Source of the DNA: Diplonema papillatum
Lineage: Eukaryota; Euglenozoa; Diplonemea; Diplonemida; Diplonemidae
NCBI GenBank assembly: GCA_030068145.1
Contig: JAPJBO010000291.1
Span: 62,001 to 126,000 of the forward strand
Direction: 5' to 3'
DNA: 64,000 bases
In this document: piece after piece, positions 54,259 through 64,000 of the stretch
Layout: each line of letters begins with the position of its first letter
Position numbering within the stretch: the stretch's first letter is position 1
Notes under the pieces: generated by a model
Seen by the model: the letters and a program-made list of their open reading frames with translations, nothing else
Databases searched by the model: none
What the model was told of the DNA's origin: nothing
Translations under genes and position numbers: made by a program

Positions 54259-56518
54259 GTCATTATCCCAGAACCCGTTTTTCTTATCACAAATTCAACC
54301 ACCAATCAGTCCCAGCGCACCCCCCCAACCCCCCCTCCCCCGTCCAACGGGCAGTTTTTTTTTTTTCCGTTTTGTTTTTGAACCGCCCCCAGTTTTTTCT
54401 TTTTCGAACAAAAAAAGAACGCTTGCGTTGCAGCAAGTCCTCGAGGTAGCCTGATGCACAATTTATAGTGGCTCAGTGGTTCTAATCACCATGCCGCCCC
54501 ACACGCGGGTAAGAGTCAGGATCTAGTGAACCGAGATTTAGGCATTCAACAAAAGAATGGCCCATGTCTTTTTGTGCGTTGGCACGTATTTGTTTGGCTG
54601 TTTGGATTTTCATCATGCATCTACGTACACCTCAGCAAATGTGTTGCCGACAACGAACACGTAAAGGAACAAAAAAGCAGACCTACGCACGTCTTTGGGC
54701 GCTTGCACGAACCCGAAGAAAAAGGAGCGCACACTTAAGGCCTTCTACCTCCCGGTGTGTGGGTCAGTGCTTTGCCTAAACATTAAGCTAAGATTCCCCC
54801 CCTCATAATTCTTTTTTGTTTCGCGTGCTCTGTCGTCAGAAGCACCAGCAGACGAATGCCCTTAACCTATCCGTACGCTCCCCATTCCACCCGCTGCCCG
54901 TTAACCTTCGTGGTTGTGAAGCATTTGGTCTTCCATCTTTAGTTCAGTGGGAGTTGAGATTCTCCGTCAAGATGCTAGCCGCCGCCATGGGGCGGGCTAT
55001 TGCCAAAAGGTGGAGAGCCCGCGACACAACGTGTCCACACACGCCTGCCAGGCGGTCTCGCCCGTCAGTCAGAACGCCCCCGGCTGCGCCACCATCGGTG
55101 CAATCATCATCTATGACAGGGCCGCGGCTCGCACCGCAGTCGTACGGGACAGTAGTGGGGCGACCGGATACTCCACGGAGAGATGGTCCCCACTCTCTCT
55201 CTCTCTCTTCCTTTCCCAGTTGTGTCTCAGAGCTTTCCGACAACGGGATTTTCTGCAGTCGATGCACGATGGATTGCCGTCAAGCTGGGGGCTGGCAAGT
55301 GTCAAGTAAAATTGCCGTTCGATTGCGGGTCTGGCGGTATTTTTCTAGTCGTCGCACAATGGACTGGCCAACTCGTGTGGGGGTGTAAATAGCCTCGACA
55401 AAACACGTGCAGCCATCGTACTAAGAGAAACGAAAGAACGCCTTCATCGAGTGAGCTATGACCTATCGAGGTACCGTCGAGTGCTCCAGCGACATCGCAG
55501 CCGTCTGCAACACCAATCGCTTCGGCAAATTGGGTAAGACAAGCAAGCTGCCGATGGCGGTGCCAAACGCATTCGTTCTTCGTATGCAAACTCTGGGACC
55601 AGTGGGCGGAGCGTCTTTCTCTTCTTTTGCATAAACACCTCCTTCGTCGGCCGCCGGCTGCTGATCGCAAACGGAGAGTTGCTGCAGCTTACACGCAAGG
55701 TAAATCTGGGTTTTGTGCCGGGTAGGTGTTCGACAGAAGAGAAAAGACCCACTGGCAGTTGTACTGCTTCTCGAGCGAGCGAACTGTGGGGGGGAGATGT
55801 GACTGACCAGGGTGCCTGACTACGGGCATCCACAACACGGATGAGCCAGGCCACCCCTTTTTCCTGGAACTGCATCGAATTGCCTCTGCTGTCTATCATA
55901 GGCTATCACAGGCCATCACAGGCAATAGTGCAGATACTCGCGTTCCAACCTCACAAAGACTAGTCACAGTCTGTGTGGGGACCGGCTCTGCCGTTTACAA
56001 GCACGCACTGCCATTGGCAAGCACGCACTCGTCAACCTCGCAGGTGCTTAACGACGTCCAGACGTCGTTTCTTCGGTTTTAGGTGCGCACACACTTCTGC
56101 CGAATTCCTGCAGAGCCCATACTGTGGCGGTGCTCTGCGCCCGCCCGTTTTCTTCATTTCGACTTTAATCCCACTTTTATTGGTCCCTATTTTTGGTTAC
56201 GTCGTCTTGCTTGCATACCCATACCCCCCCCCCCCCCCCCTTTTTTTTTGTCCCCACCCCCACCTTCTCCTTCTGTCTCCTTCTCCTCAATCCCCACCAG
56301 CCCATCCCTCCCTCATCCATGCTTCTTTTTTTCTTCTTGCAATTCCATATTTGTCTCACTTCCCGTTACGCTTGTACTCCGAGGTGCGGCTAGTCCCAGC
56401 AGCCGCTGCCCAGCAACGCGAGTTCTGGGCCAATGAGAACTTGCATCCTATCTGGGTCCGTGCGGTCGCCGTGGTCGCAAAGCTGAACACGCATAGCTTG
56501 AGCCGGTCCACCCCCTGT

Positions 56519-56576
56519 TGATAGACTGCTGATAGACTGCTGATAGACTGCTGATAGACTGCTGATAGACTGCTGT
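56519..56576. repeat. 11-bp tandem repeat (five units)
   Basis: TGATAGACTGC is repeated five times head to tail. The core GATAGAC resembles a piece of repeat F. Confidence 0.9.
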
Positions 56577-56918
56577 GCCTTGTTTCGTTGACACACGGGG
56601 GAACGTTCTTATGAAATGAGACCGGAGGTTTCGAATAGAAAAGCTAGAAAATAACGCTAGAAAAAAAGAGAACCCAAAACCCACAAACGAACGCTAGAAT
56701 CTTGGCACGCCTCCGTGGTGGCAATGCATGCGGGTTCGAGTCGTTTGTTCATGGGTTTCCAGGCCGTTTCACTTCTCACCACGTTCCATAAACGTCAGCG
56801 CGGCACACCGAAGGACCCGCTTGATTAGACAAAACACATCAAAAACAAAAAAGACTGCTCATCAACCTCGGTTGATTGCCAAAGAGGAGAGACACACGCA
56901 CACACACACACACAGCTA

Positions 56919-57290
56919 GCGGCCTCCTCACAGCCAGCAGCTTCCTCACAGCCAGAACCTTCCGCACAGCCGGCAGCCTCCTCACAGCCACCACCGCCCG
57001 TCGAAGCCTCACAGCCGGCTGTCTCGCCGCCCGAGCCGTTAGAAAGCGCCGCACAGGAGCCACTTCCAGGCCAAGCCGTCGCACAAAGCCCAAGCACGAG
57101 GAAAGGGAAGAAGGCAAGGAAAGAGGCAGACGCGAGGGAGCTGGACGAGCAACTCAAACAGCTGACCGAGGCGACAAGGCGGCCGGTGCCAGCTGGAAAG
57201 GCGAAAGGGGGAAAAGGCGGCGGCAAGCAGCAGCTGCTCACTGAGATGATTGGGACCGCCAATCGTTTCAGCCCGTTGGAGAAGAAGTAG
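56919..57290 (+). CDS. LINE ORF1: Ser/Gln/Pro-Ala repeat plus basic tail
   Basis: The frame is open from 56829 but has no ATG before the (CA)n tract, so the 5' end is probably truncated or its start lost. The protein has repeated ASSQPA units, a Pro/Glu-rich middle, a basic segment (STRKGKKARKEAD) predicted as a short coiled helix with ELDEQLKQLTEA, a Gly/Lys-rich stretch, and ends NRFSPLEKK at TAG 57288. There is no CCHC zinc knuckle or RRM. A nucleic-acid-binding ORF1p role is inferred from position and charge. The same frame stays open after the TAG into the OTU domain. Confidence 0.6.
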   Translation, partial: AASSQPAASSQPEPSAQPAASSQPPPPVEASQPAVSPPEPLESAAQEPLPGQAVAQSPSTRKGKKARKEADARELDEQLKQLTEATRRPVPAGKAKGGKGGGKQQLLTEMIGTANRFSPLEKK

Positions 57291-60200
57291 GGAGCTGGGC
57301 GCACCGGGCAAGAACTGACGGCAAACAATACAAACACGTCAACTGGCGCTACCCGGTGCGCCAACTCGGGTACAAACATCCAAGCCCGACGAGAGGGGGA
57401 AGTCGCGAGTGCGAGGCCATCATCATCAACATCATCAAGATTTCAAGCCGCCTTTTATCAACCAACGCCAGCGGAAAGCGGCGACGCGCAGCTGGACGAG
57501 GCGGCTGCGACCATTTGTGCGAGACGGGTCCCAGTTGACAAAGATAGCAATTGCCAGTTTGCCGCTTTGCTCCGTGGGAGTAAGCTGAGTCTTTCGGCTA
57601 CTTCCTTACGGCAGAAGGTCACCTGGCAGCTTCGTCACAACCCGCCGGTAGCGTTCATCCCCGCTGATGTGACGCTATCGGAATACCTCTTCACCGTAGC
57701 CGGAGACGGGCAATACGGTGACCACACCTCACGTTGCAAGCAGCGGCTGAGGTGCTCAGAGCAACAGTGTGGGTGCTCTCGACAACGCACCCGGCACTCC
57801 TCAGGTGCGAGGGACGGGCGCCGAATGCGTCACGCGTAATAGTCTTAACCTACCGGCCGCAACATTACGACGCATTGAACGTGCCGCATACCATCCTCCA
57901 GCAACTGGCGACAACCGCCCCCGAGGTGTCTCAGATCCCCTTGAGCAGGCTAGCAGCCGTGGAGCGAACGCCCCGCTACCCAGTTCGCAATGGAGATGCG
58001 TCTTGTAAGGATATAGTGCTCGCGACGGCGAGCATTGGGTCCATAAGCGCGAGGTGTCGGACGGTGGCGAACCTGCCGGCGGACATTGTTGCCCTACAAG
58101 AAACCAGGGCGGGCCCAGAAGCGAAGAGGACGAGTGAGCTCTTTCTAGGAGCTTACGGATGGGACTGCCACTGGGGAGAAGACGTACCGATTGTTGTCGG
58201 CGCGAACGGAATCGGACAGCGGGTGCCGGGCGGCACAGCGGTCACCACCCGCGGGTTAGTGGCCAAAATCGCACAGCCTACCACGGAGTTGGAGAAGCGG
58301 TTGGCGAAAAGCACACGGGTCGCACATGCCGTTGTAGCAACAGGCAATGCGCGAATGGTGCTACATGTTCTATCGGTGTACGCGCCTGTTGGCAGGGAGC
58401 AAGCGGTAGTCCAGGAACGGGAGAAGCTCCTTGCCGATGTGTTCGAGATGGCTGCAGGACTCGGGCAAGTGCCGATAGCTGTCTTGGGCGATTTTAACAC
58501 ACCAACAGGGGAAAGCATGTCCCTGGCGGCTGCCTGCCAAAATGGATGGGTAGATGCGGCAGCAGCCGCCCAGGAGGGCTCAAATGCCCCTCCACCCACT
58601 TGCTGGGCGGGGGCAGCAGGCTCTCGCATAGACATGTGTTTTCTCAACGCCGTAGCAGCGCGGACGTTGGTGACGGTGGAAACCGCCAAGGCAGGAGAAC
58701 ACGACATCCCGACACACTGTCCAGTGTTTGTTACACTCAGCATCCCGGCATCTACACCGCCCGAGCGCGGTCACTGGATACCCACTCCTTTCCCGAAGAA
58801 GCCGCCGTTGATGACGCAGGAGGAGATGAGGAGTATACTAACCACGGCCTTGGACCGCAACCGCGCGGTCAGCGGGGCAGACGGGGCGCTGAGAAACGCA
58901 TCGGAAGTGGCGGAAGCCTACCTGACTGGCCTGCACCGGAAGAGCCTCCCGCCAGGATCAACCGCCTACCGGGGCAGGGCTGGTGGATTCACCACTCGGA
59001 AGGCGCACGCGTCCGCAAGGCAGGCGTGCACGGCACGGGGTGCGACGGATTGGTCCGTGAGACAGCGGGACAAAGTGATTGGGATGCTGCGCACTGTGAT
59101 TGCCGAGGCGAGGCAGAGGCTGAGCGTTGGCCAGCGTAGCGCAATGACGGTTGCGGAACGGAACGCGAGAAACGCTTTGCATAGGAGTACTGCTAAAGAG
59201 TCATTGGCGCAGCACCCCAGCACCGGGGACGAGGACGAGTTGCAGTACCTCGTGGCGACAGCAGAGAAGTTGGTAGGGTCGCAACGCGAAGCTGTGGCAG
59301 AGCTGAAGACGGAGCGTTCTCGCCTCTGGAAAGAGAGAATCCAGAAAGCGTGGGGCAGCCAAGAGAAGGGCGCGATCTACCGTTTCCTGGCCGGACAGCA
59401 GGGAAGCCCATCGGTGTTCCTGCGGCGAGGGGACGGGACTCTGACTGCATGCCCGAGGGAAATCGACGAGATGCTGAGAGGACCTGAAGCCTGGGGCGGA
59501 ATATTTCAAAAATACACGGACATCCCGGAGCCCCAATGGGAGGCCTTCAAGACTCACTACGCCCGGTACCTCCCTGCGCCGCACGCGATGGAATGCAGAC
59601 CTATCGGCGCGGCCGATGTGGATGCGGCCCTCAAGAAGATGAAGAAGACAACATCCCCCGGATTACACGGCTGGCGTGTGCATGAGCTAAGGCAACTGCC
59701 GCCTGAAATCCTGGAGCTAATGGCCGATGCCATGAACGCAGTGGAAACCGAAGGACAATGGCCGGAGCAGCTCATGCACGCAATAGTCCACCTCCTGCCG
59801 AAGCCCGAGAGCACCGGAGATCCCCTGTCGCAACGGCCCATATCCATAACCCCCGTCCTCTACCGGATCTGGGCTGCGATAAGGGCGAAAGAAGCACTCG
59901 CGTGGATGGACGAGATCGCGCCAAGTGGGATGCATGGCTGCCGGAAGGAACATGGCACGGACGACCTGATATGGCACTTGGCAGCACTCATTGAGGAGGC
60001 GCACCTGACAGGCGAACCACTTTACGGCCTTGCGCTAGACTTCAGGAAGTGCTTCGACTCGGTCCCGATTGAGATAGCATTCAAGCTGGCTGGGGAGCTT
60101 GGATTCAACGAGGTTGTGCTGCGTACCTTGCGGGTGGCCTACGCCAGCATGCAGCGCCACTTTCGAATGGGAGCGACAGTAGGTGAGGGCTTCATTCCGA

Positions 60201-63025
60201 CGAACGGGATCATGCAGGGATGCCCCCTAAGTGTCATTCTCATCAACGTCCTCATTAGCGTATGGATGCGACACATAGCAGACATCGAAGCAGCAATACC
60301 ACTCTCGTATGTCGATGATGTGTATGCGATGTTGAAGTCACTCGCCAACCTGGAGGAGGCGGCCAGGCGGTCAGGACGGTTTGCAGGGCTGACCGGGATG
60401 AAAGTCTGCACGCAGAAGAAATCGCATTTTTTCACAACGGCGCCGCACGCTCCGCAAACGATCGAATACGCGGAGAGCAAAGGCGAGGAGGGGAACAGCG
60501 AGCAGACGGAATTGATACAGAGGCGCACAACATTTGATGCCCTGGGGGCGATGATAACGACGGATCGGGTGCCGCCGGGGAGGCGATACAACCGTCAAGG
60601 CGTATATCGGAAAGAAACGCTGAAGCCGAGCTCGTACTGAAAAGGGCAAGCTGTCTCCCACTTCCAGGCGACGCAAGAGACCTGGTCGTTAGTATGACGG
60701 CAGGGGCAAAGCGTTACTACGGCACCGCAGTGTCCGAACTCAGGAAGCGGGATATCGTGCGCCTACGAAGGCTGTTTACTGACGCGGTGTGGACGGGACC
60801 GCCGCGTCGAGCCCAGGAGGCCGTGCTGCACATACTGCACCACGGACACAGACTCGACCCGGTAGTAGTGCCGGTTTACCGGAGAATAACCACCTGGGCT
60901 GTTCAAGCCGAGAAGTGGGAGTCCGCGCGGACTCTATCCCGGACGGCATGGGAGCAAAGCGACACGCTACTAATGCTGAGAGGGCCCCTAGCCCTTTTCA
61001 AGAGAGCTCTGGATGGGCTCCAGTGGCGCTGGGTGGCACCGACCAGCATTGCCTACACGAACGAAGCCGGAGACGAGGTAGTGCACGATGCAGCGGCGCA
61101 GGGCTGCACCCGAATATTTCAACACGACTTGCGGCACGCGCTGAGGCTGCGTGAGATGGCTCAGCTCGCAGCGCGGCGAGCAGCGGACTTCGGGGGTGTG
61201 CAGAACGGGGTAGACCACCAGGCAACCCGGCACCTACTAGAAATGCGGGACTCCCCCCTCACCGCGTACGAAGCCGGCATGCTCAAGTCGGTACTTGCGG
61301 GAGCCACACCGGCAACCGGGCGAACGGGGTTGGGTGAACGAAACTGCCCGTACTGCGACACACAGGACCGGGAGACGGTAGAGCACTTGTTCTGGACGTG
61401 CCCAGCCTGGGAACGAATTCGATCGAAGCACGGAGACTTGGTGAACGTGCAAAGGAATTGGCCCCCGTGCCTACGCTTGTGCGGGGTGGCCCCAGCTGTA
61501 CGAGGAGACGAAGCGATCCCCGGGCTGCCGGCAACTAGGGAAGAAAGGTTGCGTGTTCTGAAGCGGCTACACCTTTTCTTCGTCGAGGTCCTAACTCGAC
61601 GTCAGGAAGACCACAGGAGCACAAGAGATGTGGCTGGCATTCACCGACTGGCTGCAGCAGACGAAGTGGGCCCCCCCAGGGCACGACGAGCTGGGAACCA
61701 GCTTCATCGAATTGGCAGTGGAGTTCGAGCTGTACACTGGACGGCGACTCCCTGACCTGAAGAGTAGGTACTACTCAGCCCTCCCACAAGCACCAACCGG
61801 CAAGGCGACAGCGGCCCGCGCAACGTTACCGGCCCGGGAAATGGGAGACAGCAGGCTCCTGGTTTATTTCGATGGCGGGGCGAGAGCGAATGGTACCGCC
61901 TTCGCCGTTGCCGGGGCGGGGGCAGTCGTGTACCGCGATGGAGTGAAAGTGGCAGAAGTGGTCCTGCCACTGCCGACCGTACGCAGCAACAACGTAGCAG
62001 AGTACGAAGGACTGCTAGCGGGCCTGCACCTGCTGGGGAATGCAGGCGAAGCGGAAAGAGAGGAATGCACGGTGCGAGGCGACTCGGCGCTCGTTGTCGG
62101 GCACCTCGCACGACGCATGGCATGTTCAGAGGAACTGAAGCCGTATCTGACGCGCGCGGCCTTGAAGGTGTCGTCCCTGCAGAGACGGCTGACACTGCAC
62201 ATTGAGCACGTTGCGCGGGAGCTGAACACAGACGCGGACGCGCTGAGCAACGCCGCCATGGACTTGGTGCAACGCCAAAGGCCCACCCGGCAGCAACAAG
62301 AGACCATGCTGGCAAACTTCCGCCGGTCCGGTCTAGGAAAAGCGCTCAGCCTCATCGAAATGGGGAAGGCGTATAGGAAGGTGGTTGCACAGCCGTGGTT
62401 CTGCGGCCATGAATACTCCACCACCGTTTTGACATCTGTGGGAGGAACGGTTGTGCGGGGTGTTTCGAGGCGTGCACAGTTGTCGACCGCGACCGAGGAA
62501 GTGATCATGAAGATACGCGAACACACGCGAGAAAATCGCCCAGAACAGCAAGAAAACAGCCCGTTCCCTCCGCACCTGGAATGGGCCGCAACCTTTTTGC
62601 CAGAGGAGGCCTATCCGGCAGGGTGGACGCAGGGAAAGCCGGACTGGAAGGCGAAGGCAGAAGCGGCAGGAAGAAGCACAAGCACGGAACCGTGCGAAGG
62701 AGCCCCCCCGTTCGAGGCCCCAGAAGGCGCGGTGAATACCTCCCGCCCCGGAGTGGTTTGCTCGCATCACAGAAAGCCGCGATGCAGGGAGTGCGTCAAG
62801 AATCGCCTACCGGCGGAGACCTGCTGTCGCCTCAAGCAGCATCATCACGGATCGGATGGTCTAAGGCCGCGGATGCGTTTTTGCACAGCTCACAGAATAG
62901 GACGCTGCGGCGATTGCGTAGTAGCAAACGAAGCATTAGCCAGCTGCTGCCCGAAGCACCGTGCAAACAGAAGAGCGAACAGAGACCCCCACTCCCAGCC
63001 CGGGGGTGCATCGGCCGTTACCTAG
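57291..63025 (+). CDS. LINE ORF2: OTU protease - AP endonuclease - RT - CCHC - RNase H
   Basis: Five parts. (1) OTU-type cysteine protease at 57525-57910: VPVDKDSNCQFAALL (catalytic Cys), QYGDH, and HYDAL (catalytic His). (2) AP-like endonuclease at about 58070-58760: DIVALQETRAG, VYAPVG, LGDFNTP, GSRIDMCFLN, TH. (3) Reverse transcriptase at about 59620-60440: LDFRKCFDSV, GIMQGCPLSV, YVDDVY. (4) CPYCDTQDRETVEHLFWTC near 61350. (5) RNase H at 61850-62270: YFDGGARANG, AEYEGL, RGDSALV, NTDADALS. A double Cys/His motif ends the protein. Single-base frame breaks lie near 57728, 60590 and 61615; no ATG lies between the ORF1 TAG and the OTU domain. OTU plus AP endonuclease plus RNase H recalls Dualen/RandI-type LINEs, but I see no restriction-like endonuclease. 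Confidence 0.88.
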
Positions 63026-63105
63026 CCAAAACAGGAGCGTGGTCGTACTTTCGTGAAGGGAGGCACCACGTTAAAAAGGGTCCGCAACACACACACACAC
63101 ACTAA

Positions 63106-63281
63106 CACCACTCTTTATCCCTCGCGCATCCTGCGAGCACGTTATTTGCGTCGGCGCGGCCCATCGAAGGACCTGCTTGATAAGACGACGAGAAAAAAGA
63201 GAAAAGGCACTAGACTGCACACTCAACCTCAGTTGATTGTGGGTAACATAAAGGAGGCACCAACCAAATAAAACACCCCCA
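63106..63281. other. Spacer between LINE and ABC gene
   Basis: Holds the second copy of a ~120-bp sequence that also precedes the LINE (about 56790-56890), ending CTCAGTTGATTGTGGGTAAC. That motif also occurs near 24105 and 40437. It may include the ABC gene's 5' UTR. No TATA box is evident. Confidence 0.45.
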
Positions 63282-64000
63282 ATGTCAACGTCACCGCCCC
63301 CGCCCAAGAACCAGGAGCAAGACGTCGAGGAGCCGAAAGCCATCGGGCCCGACGATGTTGGGCTGGTCTCGCGGCTGCTGCTGCTGTGGCTGGTGCCGTT
63401 CTGCCGGGGGTCCGGAAAGCACCCGATCGAGAGGAGGCACGTGCCGCCGATGCCGCGGAGCATCGCGGCCGTGCCGCTGGGCGAGAAGTTCGACCGGCTC
63501 TGGGCGGAGGAGAACGCGAAGCCGGCGAACAAGCGGGCGCTGCTGAAGACGGTCCTGCGCGCGTTCAAGTTCGAGTTCGTCTCGGGACTCATCCATTCGT
63601 TCATCGCCGGCGTCGCGATGGGCGCCGTGCGCCCCCTCCTGCTCCGCGTCCTCATCGAGGAGGCATCCGGCGACGGCGGCGTCAGCGGAAACGCGACAAC
63701 GTACGCCTGGCCGCCGGGGTCCTCTCCATGCTCCTCGTCGAAGCAGTGACGCAAACCTACGCGAAGCAGATGCTGGTCGGTGACATCGGCTCCGGCTGGC
63801 TGGGCGGCATGTCGCACCTGATCCAAAGAAAGTCGCTCCGCCTCTCCCCCACTGCCTCCGGCCAAGTGTCCGAGGCCGGGCTGATCGGCATGGACGTCGT
63901 CCAGAAGTACGAGATCATGAAGATGCTCTGCGCCGCCCCCACGGCCATCTTCGCGCTGCTGGCGGGGATCGTCGCCCTGCTGATGACCATCGGCTCGTAC
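63282..64000 (+). CDS. ABCC-type (MRP-like) ABC transporter, N-terminal part
   Basis: ABCC transporters export conjugated organic anions or metals using ATP. Here are the cytosolic N-terminus (Pro-rich, then VSRLLLLWLVPFCRGSGKHPIERRHVPPMP in pattern, the lead-in to the first membrane domain of this family) and the first helices (FVSGLIHSFIAGVAMGAVRP). After codon ~142 the frame changes. The downstream frame reads KRDNVRLAAGVLSMLLVEAV, then the helix-2/3 loop with SHLIQRKSLRLSP and helix 3 to the window edge. One base appears missing in GGAAACGC near 63696; with it SGKRDNVRL would read through. This may be a consensus error or a real break. The nucleotide-binding domains lie beyond the window. 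Confidence 0.75.

Larger units (their letters stand above)
48491..56892. other. Gene-poor, repeat-dominated block
   Basis: Apart from two Helentron-like elements, a SINE-A copy, a SINE-E-like copy, repeats F and G and the repeats near 51930, 52075 and 53806, I see no gene. The remaining exon(s) of the Gln-rich gene must lie here if that model is right; only one weak candidate (54106-54258) was found. A C-rich/T-rich stretch lies at 56225-56360. Confidence 0.5.
56893..63105 (+). mobile_element. Near-complete non-LTR retrotransposon (LINE) flanked by (AC)n
   Basis: The element spans ORF1, OTU, AP endonuclease, RT, a CCHC motif, RNase H and a Cys/His-rich tail, and ends in (CA)n at about 63087-63105. 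Another (CA)n tract lies at the 5' border (56893-56914). AC repeats on both sides, and at the end of the truncated copy at 27497-27681, suggest insertion into AC microsatellites, as known for some R1-clade LINEs. About 120 bp outside each (CA)n tract is similar DNA (GCGGC, CGAAGGACC, GCTTGAT, GTTGATTG), probably another repeat. The copy has one in-frame TAG and three frame breaks. It is otherwise open and looks young. Confidence 0.85.

Overview
This window is nuclear DNA of a eukaryote, probably a protist or alga that I cannot name. Evidence: spliced genes whose GT-AG introns keep phase, several families of poly(A)-tailed interspersed repeats, a LINE retrotransposon, microsatellites, and long gene-poor stretches. 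I see no rRNA gene, no intact tRNA gene, no CRISPR array and no LTR or virus-like element.

Layout. 1-6.6 kb: repeat-rich DNA around a single-exon gene for a polytopic membrane protein (2736-3884). 6.6-13.7 kb: four near-identical genes for small secreted Pro/Cys-rich proteins (CRP1-4), with a 42-bp satellite between CRP3 and CRP4. 14.3-21.3 kb: a three-exon gene for a ~1,645-aa beta-propeller / Ig-like / membrane-anchored protein. 21.3-27.5 kb: non-coding, with an 858-bp element bounded by perfect 24-bp inverted repeats, two long hairpins and a recent 832-bp tandem duplication. 27.8-32.3 kb: an intronless 1,504-aa GH115 alpha-glucuronidase with autotransporter-type beta-strand repeats, which looks like a bacterial (Verrucomicrobia-like) gene acquired by transfer. 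36.2-38.2 kb: two more members of the CRP family (CRP5-6). 40.9-48.5 kb: a multi-exon Gln-rich putative regulator whose introns are filled with SINE-like repeats and a Helitron/PIF1 helicase relic. 48.6-51.5 kb: two large Helentron-like non-autonomous elements; a third copy sits in the 5' leader of CRP5. 56.9-63.1 kb: a nearly complete LINE coding for an ORF1 protein followed by OTU protease, AP endonuclease, reverse transcriptase and RNase H. 63.3 kb to the end: the 5' part of an ABCC-type transporter gene.

How the parts relate. The six CRP genes share coding sequence, signal peptide and a ~420-bp 3' block, but leaders and 3' blocks are shuffled between copies, which indicates unequal exchange or gene conversion. 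Comparing CRP leaders gives a near-empty site for the Helentron-like element and so places its ends. The 3' end of the LINE recurs as a truncated copy just upstream of the GH115 gene, and both LINE copies end in (AC)n. Several single-base frame breaks (three in the LINE, one in the ABC gene) could be either decay or consensus errors in the assembly.
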